64,000 nt of DNA from NORP240 sp038134485 (GCA_038134485.1 JAYPVG010000015.1:1-64000), one strand, 5' to 3'. Shown: positions 1 to 9,775, numbered from the stretch's first letter. Notes: generated from the letters alone by a model not told the origin. Made by a program: numbers and translations.

Positions 1-90
1 AAGCAGGTCTGGACCGATACCGGCGAAAAAAGGGATGCGGAAACGCCTGTTATAGATTTTCCTCGTCAGCGTAAAATTGAGGTGTTTTAA
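1..90 (+). CDS. C-terminal tail of an unidentified protein (5' end outside window)
   Basis: Frame 1 is open from the first base to a TAA at 88-90 and gives 29 residues rich in charged residues (ending RQRKIEVF). There is no recognisable motif, so no function is proposed. It converges on the leftward acyltransferase gene, with 36 bases between the two stops. It could be a chance open frame, because only 30 codons are visible. Confidence 0.35.
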   Translation, partial: KQVWTDTGEKRDAETPVIDFPRQRKIEVF

Positions 91-126
91 GAACTGTTTG
101 AGTATGCGCATCGTTTAGTCTCTTGA

Positions 127-1972
127 TTAATCTCTTTCCCATGCCTCTGAAAACAAAGGGTGGGCCAGTTCGGCACCGAATACCGTCAGATGATTAGCGT
201 CCCGGTAAAGCGGCGCGCCGTCTTTTTCCACCATGCATGAGCGCATATCCGGGCAGTACACCGGTGCCAGTTTAATGATTTCCACTCCGTTGCCAGCGAC
301 CGAGGCCATCGGGTATTGAGCTTGCCATCATGACCCGAACCTTGCGTTGCCTCAACTGATTGAGGGTTTCATTCAGCGCCGCCGCAAAAACCGCTTTGTT
401 TTCCGCGCCGCCATTAGCGGAAAGCGGCAGAGGTTTTGAGCGCCCGCTGTTGTACACCTCGGTATTGCTGTATACACCCCAGCGCGCTACGAGAAATACG
501 GCGGAGATGCCCGGATTGTCTTCCAAATAGCGCATAACCTTGGCATTATGCGCCGCGCATTTACCGTCCGTGACCCGGCCCCGGAAGATATTGACATCCA
601 ACAGCGGCGGACAGCCGTAACGCACAATCATCCGCCCGCTGACGCCCTGCCAGGTGAGGGCGGGACTTAGCGCCGAAGCGTGGGAGTCGCCCCATACCAG
701 ATAAATCGGAGATTCGGTCGTGCCTCCCAAGTCGATCACGCTGTCGTTTTGGTCGAGTATCAGCGGACTGTCGCTCACCGTGCGTTGCAGCGGTCTTGGT
801 GTTTGCAGCGTGGCAATGATTTTCTCGGCTTGGGCGGGCAGGGTTTTATACATGCCATTGGTCAGATAACCGAGCGTGCCGAAACCGATCAATACCGCCA
901 TGACGATGCCTGCAAGCGTAAATACCTGTTTGCGGGTGAACAGGCCGCTTTTGCCGCGAAACGGCCTTTCCACATAGCGCCACGACACCCACGCCAGCAG
1001 CAGCGACAGCAGAAAAACGGCTAATTGCTCGGCGGGCGTGAACGGTCTGATCAGGTAATAGCGGAGAAAAACAATGATCGGCCAGTGCCAGAGATACAGG
1101 GAATATGACAACAAGCCGAGGATAACAGCGGGCCGCCAGGTTGTGATATGCGCCACCCAGGTTTTGTTGTGACCCGTGCCCGCATAGATCAGCAGTACGG
1201 TGCCCAGCACCGGCATAAGCGCACCGGCACCGGGAAACACCGTGTTTTCATCAATGCCCGTCACGCTATACAGCACCAAGCCAATGCCCGCGAGCGCCAT
1301 ACCGTTTCTGACCGGCATGGACGGCTCATGCTGTCTGTGTCCGTACAGCGCCAACAGGCAACCGGCAAACAATTCCCAGGCCCGGAAAGGTGCCAGGTAG
1401 AACGCGGATGTCGGCCACACATAAGAGGCCCAAACCGCCCCGGCAAAAGAACTCACGGCCAATATCGCCACAACCGCCGGAATGTAACGCTTAGCCCATT
1501 TATACAAGGCAACGAGGATGACGGGATACAACACATAAAATTGTTCTTCCACCGCCAGCGACCACATATGCAGCAAAGGCTTTTCAATCGCGGCCACGTC
1601 AAAATAACCGCCCTGATGCCAGAACAGCATATTGGCGGAAAATAAGGTCGTTGCGGTCAGTTGGCTGAAATAATTGCGAAGGTCAAACGGCATGAGCAGC
1701 CAGTAGGCGATGATTGCCGTGACGAACAAAACAAGAAACAAAGCGGGAAACAAACGTCGAATGCGGCGTTCGTAAAAATTGGCAATCGAAAACCTTCGAT
1801 AAGCTATTTCATTGAAAATAACGTTAGAAATTAAATACCCGGAGATGACAAAGAATATATCGACTCCTAAGAAGCCGCCAGGAAAGAGATCAACATCTAA
1901 ATGAAACAGGACGACAGACAGCACTGCGATTGCCCTTAGTCCATCAATATCCTGTCTATATCCGCTTTTCAC
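127..1972 (-). CDS. Acyltransferase 3 family O-acyltransferase with C-terminal SGNH domain, frameshifted
   Basis: Likely an inner-membrane enzyme that O-acylates a surface polysaccharide (OafA/YrhL type). Residues 1-350 form a polytopic acyltransferase-3 domain: it starts with the typical YRQDIDGLRAIAVLSVVLFH block, including the conserved His, and shows about ten hydrophobic segments. From about residue 425 an SGNH hydrolase-like domain begins with GDSHA (block I). The start is a GTG at 1972. The first frame stops at 272, but the next frame continues without a break from about 309 to the stop at 127. It carries the rest of the SGNH domain, including the block V motif DANHLTVFGA. One base has therefore been lost or gained around 295-315. 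This is a real frameshift or an assembly error near a contig end. The family and domain order are clear; the acylated substrate is unknown. Confidence 0.85.
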
Positions 1973-2367
1973 AAGATTTTCTTGAAAAGATGAATAAATG
2001 AACTACTGTCTCTAACTCTGGGTTGCAAATCAGATTTAATTGCATAAGCGTCATAAGTTCGATGCAGCAAAAACTGACATCAATCTCGCTTTTTTAAAGA
2101 TTTTAATTCTAAATTATTCATAGACCAGAGCTTTGCAATCCACCTCAGATCAATAACAAACGCATAGCGGAGGCCCGCTAAGACAGAACTGCTATCGAAA
2201 TAGAGAATTGAGGAAGCCTTTTACGCTGGATTACCAATCTAGTTTAGATGGATAATTGTTATTAGTCGGGAGATCCGTGAACGCCTTCTAAAGGATTGGG
2301 TAACTTTAGTCACTTTCTGTTATGGCATACCGATTTAAGAAAACCTTATGCAAACTCAGTTTTTGTA
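1973..2367. other. AT-rich stretch without a recognisable gene
   Basis: About 395 bases upstream of the acyltransferase up to the first gap. It is AT-rich in both strands with only short open frames and no convincing start signals. It probably holds the acyltransferase promoter; I see no repeat, RNA gene or terminator hairpin. Confidence 0.5.
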
Positions 2368-2377
2368 NNNNNNNNNN
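2368..2377. other. Assembly gap (10 N)
   Basis: A run of ten N between two contigs. Nothing in the sequence on either side (no gene running through, no shared repeat) proves that the two contigs are adjacent, so the acyltransferase may not belong directly beside the polysaccharide locus. Confidence 0.95.
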
Positions 2378-2382
2378 CCTGG

Positions 2383-3513
2383 TTAACGCACTAAAAATGG
2401 CCCTCGGCATTGTTTGCTAGCCATAAAGGTGATGTATTCTCTTAGTTCTGGTCTTCGAGATTGAACGCGCGAGGTGCGACGAACAAAGCGAACTTCTTCC
2501 GTTGTTTGTATTTTATTACTTTCAATCGGAAGATTTTGTCTAATAGCGCTGCTGTCGAGAGTAATTGTATTAATAGGATTAGAACGTCCTTTCCACGCGA
2601 CACATGAGAAACCTGCGGCCTCTAGGGCGTACCTCAAAGAATTTGGTGTAAACAGAACCAAATGTCGTGGCGGATCAAGATCGCGCCATTCACTACCAAA
2701 ATACCTGTGCCCGATACTATTGATATTGGGCGTTTCGATGTACAAACTTCCACCTGGCCGTAGTAATCGATAGCATCGCTCCAGCACCGTAATTGGATTA
2801 TGTACATGTTCGATTACGTGGTTCATAACAATAGCATCGAATTCCTCGCTTAAATCATTAAAAACCTCAATTCCTCCTCGCGACACATTGAACCCTCGCT
2901 GTAGCGCCGCGGCAATTACTTGTTCATCGGTATCGACTCCAAAAACAATCCACCCACAAGAACTCGCTTTTTCTAAAAATGTCCCTCTTCCAAATCCGAC
3001 TTCCAGTAGTTTACTTTTCCCCCTGATAGGCTTGGGTAAATGCCTGAATTCACCATCAATTTTTTCTCGTTCTTTTCTTAAAAGCAAAAATAGTAAAATA
3101 CCTAAACTCGACGCAGGACTAGCTCGGGTCCCGAAGCGGTAATTAGTATATCCATTCAACAAGCGCCGCCTACATTTGCGCAAGGGTCCAAGTTCTAAAT
3201 ATGGTTTTTTTAATGGAGGGGCTTGATGGGTATAATAGTTCGAATAGGCCATATGAATAGATGCTACGTTTGGTCTGGGGTCTAAATACGCGCTGCCGCA
3301 TCCCATACAATTCCATAACGTCCACCGCCCGGGTGCTACACGGAACACCCTATCTACCAACTCAGAATGTAGTAGTTGCCGCCGCGAATCTCGACAGATG
3401 GGACATATTGGTACAGCTTCTAGATACGGTTCTGGCCAAAGTTCATAATCTAGGTCGGAATCTGTCATTTGCTTCACGTTGATGATAAGCGTCGCTCTAT
3501 CTATGTCGTTCAA
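2383..3513 (-). CDS. Class I SAM-dependent methyltransferase with N-terminal Cys4 zinc-ribbon
   Basis: 376 residues. The N-terminus has two CxxC pairs (C37/C40 and C69/C72), a probable zinc ribbon of the kind seen in sugar C-methyltransferases. The methyltransferase core follows: motif I EVGFGRG at 171-177, an acidic residue closing beta-2 (GVDTDE), and a motif IV/post region NHVIEHVHNP followed by LRPGG. It probably methylates a sugar nucleotide or a glycan of the surface polysaccharide. The ATG shares four bases (ATGA) with the stop of the flippase, so the two are translationally coupled. This gene and the flippase are visibly AT-richer than the rest of the locus, which suggests they arrived by transfer. 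The substrate cannot be told from sequence. Confidence 0.8.
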   Translation of the reverse strand: MNDIDRATLIINVKQMTDSDLDYELWPEPYLEAVPICPICRDSRRQLLHSELVDRVFRVAPGRWTLWNCMGCGSAYLDPRPNVASIHMAYSNYYTHQAPPLKKPYLELGPLRKCRRRLLNGYTNYRFGTRASPASSLGILLFLLLRKEREKIDGEFRHLPKPIRGKSKLLEVGFGRGTFLEKASSCGWIVFGVDTDEQVIAAALQRGFNVSRGGIEVFNDLSEEFDAIVMNHVIEHVHNPITVLERCYRLLRPGGSLYIETPNINSIGHRYFGSEWRDLDPPRHLVLFTPNSLRYALEAAGFSCVAWKGRSNPINTITLDSSAIRQNLPIESNKIQTTEEVRFVRRTSRVQSRRPELREYITFMASKQCRGPFLVR

Positions 3514-4937
3514 AAAAACGAGTTCATGCTAGCCTGAGACAGTTTAAAAAATACGATTAGCAACGCAATTGTAATCAAATCTAAGCAGGCCGTGGCATAC
3601 CATGCGGGGGAACCAACTTCGAATTGCATGGAAATTATTGAGGTCAAAAACATAACAAGCGAGGGTATAATCAGCAATCGAATGAGTGTCGGTAATATTC
3701 CGGATAATCCAGCTAGCAAGAGGAAATCCAAAGCGACACGAAAAGAGAACGCAATCGCCATACCAACTAATCCGAATCCTAGATACCCCAAGTACAATAT
3801 ACTTATATAGGGAATCAACTCCCCTACATGGCACTTTGCCACTAAATCCGCACGCCCGCATGCTTGTAGCTGGACAAACGGGATTCTGGCAAACGTATTG
3901 ATCCAGAAGCCAAGTAAAAGTATCTGACCAACCAGACTTGCGTTCATTGCGAATTCTGGGGAAATCCACCAAGCGAGAAACGGATGCATTATGAGCATGC
4001 CACCGGCAGCAATTGGCGTCATGATAAGCGCTATCATTGCCGCGCCCCGTGCCGCCAACCTAGAACGCTCTTCAGAACTGGTTTCGACAAATCGCGGGAA
4101 AAGGGCATTACTCAAGGCGGAGGGAATAATGCCGCAACGTTCTGCAAGCTGGAAAGGTATTGTATAGTGACTAACTGCTCTCGCTCCTAATAGTGTGCCA
4201 ATAAGTAATCGATCCAAGATAACCATTATCGGACTTATAATGGCTGTGAGGGCCACCCAGCCACCAAAGCGTAATAAATTGCCTGCCATATCTCGCGAGT
4301 AGGAGTACTTGTTATTCGAAATAATATGACGCTGACAGCTTCTTAGTAGCATTCCCAGTGTCAGAACTCGAGCAAATAGTGCAGCAGGTATAAGTGCGCC
4401 TAATTTGACATCATGGACTACTGCAACAACTAGTGGCGACAATTGTAACATCAGCGAACCAATTACGGATATTACATTAAGTTCCAAGAAGCGTTGCCTA
4501 CCTTGGAGCGCGCCACTGAAAACACCAGCAAGCGTGGCCATTGGTAATGCTACAATCAACCAAGGCAGAGCCGTACGCACTTCCAAGTGCATCATGTCTT
4601 CCAATTGAAAGATATTGTTAAAAAAATAATTCGATAGTAGCCAGAAAATCAAGCCTCCGAATATTCCAAGGCAAACATTTAGCGTTAGCGCAGTCCAAAA
4701 CAACTCTGCTCGCTGCGCCGCCGTCCCAGTATTAAGCGACGCTATGCGTTGCGCTGTCGCCCGACCGAGTCCAAACTCGAATAATCCAAAATACCCCAGC
4801 ATTAGCCATATTATTGTCAGCACGCCAAAACGCGCTTCACCAATCACATTGAGATAGATTGGAATTGTTGCGAACGAGCAAATCATCGGGATAACCGACC
4901 CAAGCAGATTGTATGAAGCGTATTTTTTTATGCTCAT
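3510..4937 (-). CDS. Wzx-type polysaccharide/oligosaccharide flippase
   Basis: 475 residues with 12-14 hydrophobic segments spread over the whole length and short polar loops, as in the polysaccharide-transport (MOP/PST) superfamily. The N-terminal segment with GEARFGVLTIIWLMLGYFGL followed by FGLGRATAQRIA is typical of Wzx-like flippases. It should move lipid-linked oligosaccharide units across the inner membrane. It is followed by the methyltransferase with an ATGA overlap. Upstream, only the HsdR relic separates it from the nucleotide-sugar dehydrogenase. Base composition is AT-rich compared with the epimerase and GT genes, which fits the usual serotype-specific exchange of wzx genes. Confidence 0.85.
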   Translation of the reverse strand: MSIKKYASYNLLGSVIPMICSFATIPIYLNVIGEARFGVLTIIWLMLGYFGLFEFGLGRATAQRIASLNTGTAAQRAELFWTALTLNVCLGIFGGLIFWLLSNYFFNNIFQLEDMMHLEVRTALPWLIVALPMATLAGVFSGALQGRQRFLELNVISVIGSLMLQLSPLVVAVVHDVKLGALIPAALFARVLTLGMLLRSCQRHIISNNKYSYSRDMAGNLLRFGGWVALTAIISPIMVILDRLLIGTLLGARAVSHYTIPFQLAERCGIIPSALSNALFPRFVETSSEERSRLAARGAAMIALIMTPIAAGGMLIMHPFLAWWISPEFAMNASLVGQILLLGFWINTFARIPFVQLQACGRADLVAKCHVGELIPYISILYLGYLGFGLVGMAIAFSFRVALDFLLLAGLSGILPTLIRLLIIPSLVMFLTSIISMQFEVGSPAWYATACLDLITIALLIVFFKLSQASMNSFF

Positions 4938-4965
4938 TAAAAGCTATCGCCGAAAACAGGATAAG

Positions 4966-5245
4966 TTAAGTCACCAAGTTAAGACTGCCCGAAAGACTTT
5001 TTGCGTGTACTCTCGCTTGAAGGCTCTTGCCCGAGCCTTGTGTGTGCCAGAAGACACCCAACTTGCCCTTCACGCCGTCTCGCGTCTGGAATCGTTGCAA
5101 GGCCCGGTTCACCACGATGTACTGGTGGTTCTGGGCGATGATCTTCTGGTTGCCTTTGTAGAACAGGATGAAATTTTCGATGTAGTCCAGTAGCTGCGAC
5201 GGATGCAGCAGGCCATCGATATGCAGCTAGTAGCGGATGGAGAGC
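4966..5245 (-). pseudogene. Relic of a type I restriction enzyme R subunit (HsdR)
   Basis: Reading leftward, one frame encodes LLHPSQLLDYIENFILF, then YKGNQKIIAQNHQYIVVNRA, then GVFWHTQGSGKS. This is the segment of HsdR leading into helicase motif I (Walker A, GSGKS). The frame is interrupted by a TAG at 5227-5229, runs about 85 codons and stops at 4966-4968. Nothing of the endonuclease domain, the remaining helicase motifs, or HsdM/HsdS is nearby. An intact HsdR has roughly 1000 residues, so this is a non-functional remnant lodged between the dehydrogenase and the flippase. It probably marks a recombination junction, or a contig mis-join. Confidence 0.8.
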
Positions 5246-5259
5246 ACGCCTTTGCTTGG

Positions 5260-6534
5260 TTACAGGCGGATATCCGACGCTTCCGCAGGAAACAGGCATT
5301 TGAGATCATAAAGTACGTGTTTGGCCTTGCCCAGGGCGCGGATGCCGTCTGCCCCCATCGCGTTAAACTGCTCATGGGCAACGGCCAGCACGATCCCATC
5401 GTAATCGCTATTTCGCGGGGCCTGCACAAGGTCAAGTCCGTATTCATACCGCGCCTCACCCGCATCCACCCATGGGTCATGCACCTCCACCTGCACGCCG
5501 TAACTCTGCAGCTCCGCCACGATGTCGACCACGCGGGTGTTGCGTATATCTGGGCAGTTTTCTTTGAAGGCCAATCCCAAAATAAGGACTTTGGAGCCAT
5601 CGATCTGAATGCGCCGTTTTAACATAGCTTTTACCAATTCCTCTGCCACATAAACACCCATGCCATCGTTAATGCGCCTACCTGCCAGAATCATTTGTGG
5701 GTGGTAACCCATCGCTTCCGCTTTATGGGTTAAGTAATAGGGGTCCACACTAATACAGTGCCCGCCCACCAGCCCGGGGCGGAAGGGCAGAAAGTTCCAC
5801 TTGGTGCCCGCGGCCTCAAGCACCGCCTCGGTATCAATACCCATTTTGTTAAAGATCAGCGCCAATTCATTAACCAGGGCAATGTTTAAGTCACGCTGCG
5901 TGTTCTCAATAACCTTTGCCGCCTCGGCCACACGAATGCTTTCGGCCTTGTATGTGCCCGCCGTAATAATACTGGCATACAGCTGGTCAACCGCGTCGGC
6001 CACTGCGTCGGTAGAGCCCGAAGTCACCTTACGGATATCGCGCAAGCGATGGGTTTTATCACCGGGGTTAATTCGCTCGGGGGAATAACCCACGAAAAAG
6101 TCTTCATTAAAGGTCAAACCCGAGACGCGCTCTAACACAGGCACGCAGTCTTCTTCGGTGGCGCCGGGGTACACCGTGCTTTCGTAAATAACAAGGTCGC
6201 CACGCTTTAAAACACTGCCTATGGTTTCGGAGGCTCTCAATAGCGAGGTTATATCGGGTCGCTTATGGGCATCGATGGGGGTCGGTACGGTGACAATATA
6301 AATAGTCGCCGCAGCAATGTCCGCAGGGTCGGTCGTAAACGATAGGTGCGTAGCTTCTGATAACTCGTCAGTTGAGACTTCAAGGGTGCTGTCTTGCCCT
6401 TCGCGCAATGCATCTATTCGACTCGCCTTTACATCAAAGCCAACGACCGGGCGAATTTTGCCAAACTCCACCGCCAGCGGTAGGCCGACTTAACCCAGAC
6501 CAACAATAGCGACTGTGCCAGTGTCTACCTTCAT
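5260..6534 (-). pseudogene. TviB/WbpA-like UDP-N-acetyl-hexosamine 6-dehydrogenase, interrupted by an in-frame TAA at codon 15
   Basis: The family oxidises a UDP-N-acetylhexosamine to its uronic acid for capsule or O-antigen synthesis. The ATG at 6534 overlaps the upstream epimerase stop (ATGA) and opens MKVDTGTVAIVGLG, but codon 15, normally Tyr in GLGYVGLPLA, is TAA (6490-6492). The frame then continues intact for about 410 codons: VPTPID, the catalytic-Cys block GLVGGHCISVDPYYL, and a C-terminus DLKCLFPAEASDIRL. Total length (424 codons) matches the family. Only a single base (TAT to TAA) separates it from a working gene. If translation restarts, it would begin after the NAD-binding loop, so activity is doubtful. 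Could also be a sequencing error. Confidence 0.85.
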
Positions 6535-7589
6535 TTACCCGAATACTCCCGATACCATGCAACAAACTTGGCAATTCCGTCTCTAAAATTTGTCTGTGGC
6601 CGGTAACCCGTGAGCGTCTTCAGTAAATCGGCATTCGCCCAAGTTGCGGGAACATCGCCTGTTTGCATGCCCATATAATTGCGCTGGGCTTTCTGCCCAA
6701 GGCATTCCTCAATGGCATCCACAAAATCCAATAAGCGGACTTTTTCGGAATTACCAATATTCACCACTCGATAAGGCGCAATCGGTGAGAGGCTATCGCC
6801 CTCGGGTACTGCACCGTCTTGCGGGCGCTCGGGTACTACCTCAATCAATAGGCGAATGGCACGCACCAAGTCATCTACATAGGTAAAATCCCTGTACATG
6901 TTGCCGTTGTTGTATATGTCGATGGGCCGTCCGTCTAAAATGGCATCGACAAACTTGTACAATGCCAGGTCTGGCCGACCCCAGGGACCATAAACCGTAA
7001 AAAAGCGGAACATGGTAGTTGGCAGGTTGTGAATATGCGCATAGGCATGTGCCATACTTTCATTCGCTTTTTTGGTCGCTGCATAAATGGTCAGCTGCGT
7101 GTCGGCCTTCTCCGTCTCCATAAACGGCATATCGGTATTGGCGCCGTACACCGATGACGTCGAGGCCATGAGCAAGTGCCTCACCCCTAGGCGGCGCGCT
7201 GCCTCCATGACGTTATACGTTCCGATCACGTTGGTATCAAGGTAGGCACGGGGATTTTCCAGGCTGTACCGCACACCAGCTTGCGCTGCTAAATGAACAA
7301 TGACATCGGGCTGAAAGTTGTCGGCCACACTGTCAAAAAGCGCCTGGTCCTCCAACCTGCCTTCCGTAGCGCTGAAGGTAGCGTGCTCTTTTAGCATGTC
7401 ATGACGACGGCGCTTTAGCGACACATCATAGTAGTCGGTCATGCCGTCGTAACCGTGCACCAAAAACCGTTCGGTTAATAATAAACTGGCTAGATGGAAA
7501 CCTATAAATCCGGCAGTGCCGGTTATGAGCACGCGCTGCACTTTTTCACCTGAAGTTGTCGTCGACTGATTTCTGCCCTCGTCAGGCAT
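6531..7589 (-). CDS. NAD-dependent epimerase, UDP-glucuronate 4-epimerase-like
   Basis: Extended short-chain dehydrogenase/epimerase, 352 residues. It shows the GTAGFIG NAD-binding loop (about residues 23-29), DYYDVSLKRRR after it, HLAAQAGVRYSLENP, STSSVYG and the catalytic YAATK. FFTVYGPWGRPDLA and GNMYRDFTYVDDLV are characteristic of UDP-glucuronate 4-epimerases (LspL/Cap1J group). It would supply UDP-galacturonate from the UDP-glucuronate made by the UDP-glucose dehydrogenase gene upstream. Its start overlaps the GT4 stop by 8 bases and its stop overlaps the next start by 4, so it sits in a tight operon. A role on an N-acetylated substrate, as in TviC/WbpP, is the main alternative. Confidence 0.8.
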   Translation of the reverse strand: MPDEGRNQSTTTSGEKVQRVLITGTAGFIGFHLASLLLTERFLVHGYDGMTDYYDVSLKRRRHDMLKEHATFSATEGRLEDQALFDSVADNFQPDVIVHLAAQAGVRYSLENPRAYLDTNVIGTYNVMEAARRLGVRHLLMASTSSVYGANTDMPFMETEKADTQLTIYAATKKANESMAHAYAHIHNLPTTMFRFFTVYGPWGRPDLALYKFVDAILDGRPIDIYNNGNMYRDFTYVDDLVRAIRLLIEVVPERPQDGAVPEGDSLSPIAPYRVVNIGNSEKVRLLDFVDAIEECLGQKAQRNYMGMQTGDVPATWANADLLKTLTGYRPQTNFRDGIAKFVAWYREYSGK

Positions 7590-8694
7590 ACACTACCTCG
7601 GCAACAGCTTGGCGATAGGCCGCAATTACCCTCGCCTGATTATATTCCTGTTCCATTTTCAATCTGCCGGCTTGCCCCATGGCGGCTTGCTCCTTCGGAG
7701 GTAGCTGCATCAACGCAAGCATGGCTCTGTGCAAGGTCTGCGCATTTTGAACCTCGCAAACAAGGCCTGTTTTGCCGTGCTCTACCACAGAACGGCAACC
7801 CGGCACATCGGTCGTAATAGTGGGGCGAGCCATTGCTGCCGCCTCCAGGAGCGTTCGCGGCGCACCCTCGCGGTAGGAGGGCAAAACTACACAGTGTGCC
7901 GCGGCAATTGCCGGGCGTACATCCGCGTGCACACCCAGGTATTCCACCACCCCTTCCTCCACCCATGCATTAACCTGCGATGCGCTGATTGCACTCGGGT
8001 TTTCCACATCAACGGGGCCCAGGAGCTGGCACCTTATGCCTGGGTGCTCGGCTTTCAATTCTCTGGCGGCAGCGACAAACTCGTTAACTCCTTTATCTCT
8101 GAGCATACGGGCTATCAACAAGAACGTAAAAGGGACAGATGGCTCCGGCAGCGGCTGGGGGATAAAGTACTCCAGATCAATGCCAGACCCGGGCAAGCAC
8201 CGTGATTGTTCGGTCTTTACAACGGCCAGTTCAACAAAAAGCGCCGCGTCATCGGTGTTTTGGAAAAACACGACTTTCAAGTTTTTAAAAGCCAATCGAT
8301 AAAGTGTCACGGCTATTTGCCGCAAAATGCCCGTCGAAAGAAATGCCGTCCCCAAGCCAGATACGTTGGGAATAAACGGTATGCCGGACGCTTTCGCCGC
8401 CAGTGCCCCAAATACGTTGTTCTTCACAGTGTAACCGAGCACCACTTCAGGTTTTTCTGTTCTGAAGCATCGATAAAAACGCATTAGAAGCTGAAAATCG
8501 TACCAAAGATTTTTTCCTTTAACGTCCATCTTAAGGGGTAATACCCTGCAGCCTAGCGTCTCAAGTTGATCTACAGAATCGTCAAGGGGTGCGAGCACAG
8601 TAACCTGATGACCATCTGCGAGTAAGGCTTCAACCACCGGGCGCCGGAAATTCCATATATTCCAGGCAGCGTTGACAGTGAGCATTATTCGCAT
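7582..8694 (-). CDS. Glycosyltransferase family 4 (GT-B fold), PglA-like
   Basis: 370 residues in two Rossmann-like halves. The N-terminal half has VNAAWNIWNFRRPVVEAL and EVVLGYTVKNNVFGALAAK. The linker PGSGIDLEYF precedes the donor-binding half with LLIARMLRDKGVNEFV and the conserved acidic pair in SYREGAPRTLLEAAAMARP. This set resembles GT4 enzymes that extend undecaprenyl-diphosphate-linked oligosaccharides. It should act at the cytoplasmic face of the membrane to build the repeat unit. Donor sugar and linkage cannot be read from the sequence. It overlaps the downstream epimerase gene. Confidence 0.85.
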   Translation of the reverse strand: MRIMLTVNAAWNIWNFRRPVVEALLADGHQVTVLAPLDDSVDQLETLGCRVLPLKMDVKGKNLWYDFQLLMRFYRCFRTEKPEVVLGYTVKNNVFGALAAKASGIPFIPNVSGLGTAFLSTGILRQIAVTLYRLAFKNLKVVFFQNTDDAALFVELAVVKTEQSRCLPGSGIDLEYFIPQPLPEPSVPFTFLLIARMLRDKGVNEFVAAARELKAEHPGIRCQLLGPVDVENPSAISASQVNAWVEEGVVEYLGVHADVRPAIAAAHCVVLPSYREGAPRTLLEAAAMARPTITTDVPGCRSVVEHGKTGLVCEVQNAQTLHRAMLALMQLPPKEQAAMGQAGRLKMEQEYNQARVIAAYRQAVAEVVYA

Positions 8695-8809
8695 TTAACA
8701 GGTGAGCCTTACGTCTAATTTCGACTACTCATTGGCTGGTTGTAACCATAAGGGAGCTTATCGACCGACACCTGTCCTGGACTGTGGAAATGACTTCCAT
8801 GAACTGACG

Positions 8810-9775
8810 TCATTTAATCTCCCACGCCCACGCGCTCGCCACAATCCCCTCAAGTTTGGTATGCAGCGGTTCCCAAGCGAGTATTTTTCTCGCCTTTGTT
8901 GCGTCCGCCACCAGCGAAGTTGGGTCGCCCTTACGTCGCTCGCCCAGCACATGCGGAATGCTTTTCCCCGCTGCGCGTTCGCAAGCGCTGAAGACTTCCT
9001 TCACTGAAAATCCTTGCCCATTACCCAGGTTAAATACTTCAAATCCTTGGTGGGTTCGAACGTATTCCATGGCCTTCAGGTGGGCGCTCGCCAAGTCTTC
9101 AACGTGTATGTAATCCCTGATGCAGGTGCCATCGGGGGTGGGATAGTTATCGCCAAAGATAGTTAGTGGTTGCCCACTTCCAGACGCTGCTTTCAGCGCA
9201 TTGGGTATCAGGTGCGTTTCCGGCTCGTGGCTCTCGCCCAAGCTGCAGTCCAGTGCAGCGCCGGCGGCATTAAAATAACGCAGGGAGATGGCACTGAACT
9301 CTTGAGCCGCACAGACGTCTTGCATCATGTCTTCCATGGCAAGTTTTGTTTTGCCGTATACGTTAATCGGCCTAGTTGGGTGGTCCTCTGCAATCAACGC
9401 AGTTTCTGGGTTGACATACACGGCCGCTGAGGATGAGAATACAAAATGCTTCCAACTGTTCTCTATCGCAACTTCCAGCAGGTTGGCGGTGCCGGCAACG
9501 TTATTCTGGTAATACAATAGTGGTTGCTGGTCGCTTTCGGCAACCAGGGATTTAGCAGCAAAGTGGAAAACCCCATCAAACGTTTCGCCATTAAGTGCAC
9601 TACGTAGTGCGTGTAAATCGCGCAGATCGACTTCAATTATTCGCTGCCCCTGGGTTGCCCAGCGGTGGCCAGTAGAAAAGTTATCCAGAATTGTCACATC
9701 GTCGCCGCGCTCAATCAGCGCCTTAACTATGTGAGAACCAATGTAGCCGGCGCCGCCGGTGACCAGGTAATTCAT
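8810..9775 (-). CDS. galE: UDP-glucose 4-epimerase
   Basis: 321 residues of the extended SDR family. It has the N-terminal NAD loop GGAGYIGSHIV, HFAAKSLV, the Ser of SSSAAVY, the catalytic YGKTK, RYFNAAGA, DGTCIRDYIHVEDLA, and NLGNGQGFSVKEV, all classic GalE blocks. It interconverts UDP-glucose and UDP-galactose. It is slightly shorter than the E. coli enzyme (338) at the C-terminus. A 115-base spacer separates it from the GT4 gene, and it is read in the same direction as the rest of the locus. Assignment is firm. Confidence 0.92.
   Translation of the reverse strand: MNYLVTGGAGYIGSHIVKALIERGDDVTILDNFSTGHRWATQGQRIIEVDLRDLHALRSALNGETFDGVFHFAAKSLVAESDQQPLLYYQNNVAGTANLLEVAIENSWKHFVFSSSAAVYVNPETALIAEDHPTRPINVYGKTKLAMEDMMQDVCAAQEFSAISLRYFNAAGAALDCSLGESHEPETHLIPNALKAASGSGQPLTIFGDNYPTPDGTCIRDYIHVEDLASAHLKAMEYVRTHQGFEVFNLGNGQGFSVKEVFSACERAAGKSIPHVLGERRKGDPTSLVADATKARKILAWEPLHTKLEGIVASAWAWEIK

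Noticed and set aside
680..1645. Rightward open frames across the acyltransferase
   Set aside because: They are antisense to a well-supported membrane acyltransferase and are rich in Arg/Gln/His, as expected for shadow frames.
4909..5622. Rightward open frames over the HsdR relic and dehydrogenase end
   Set aside because: They lie opposite segments with clear family motifs on the other strand and have no motif of their own.
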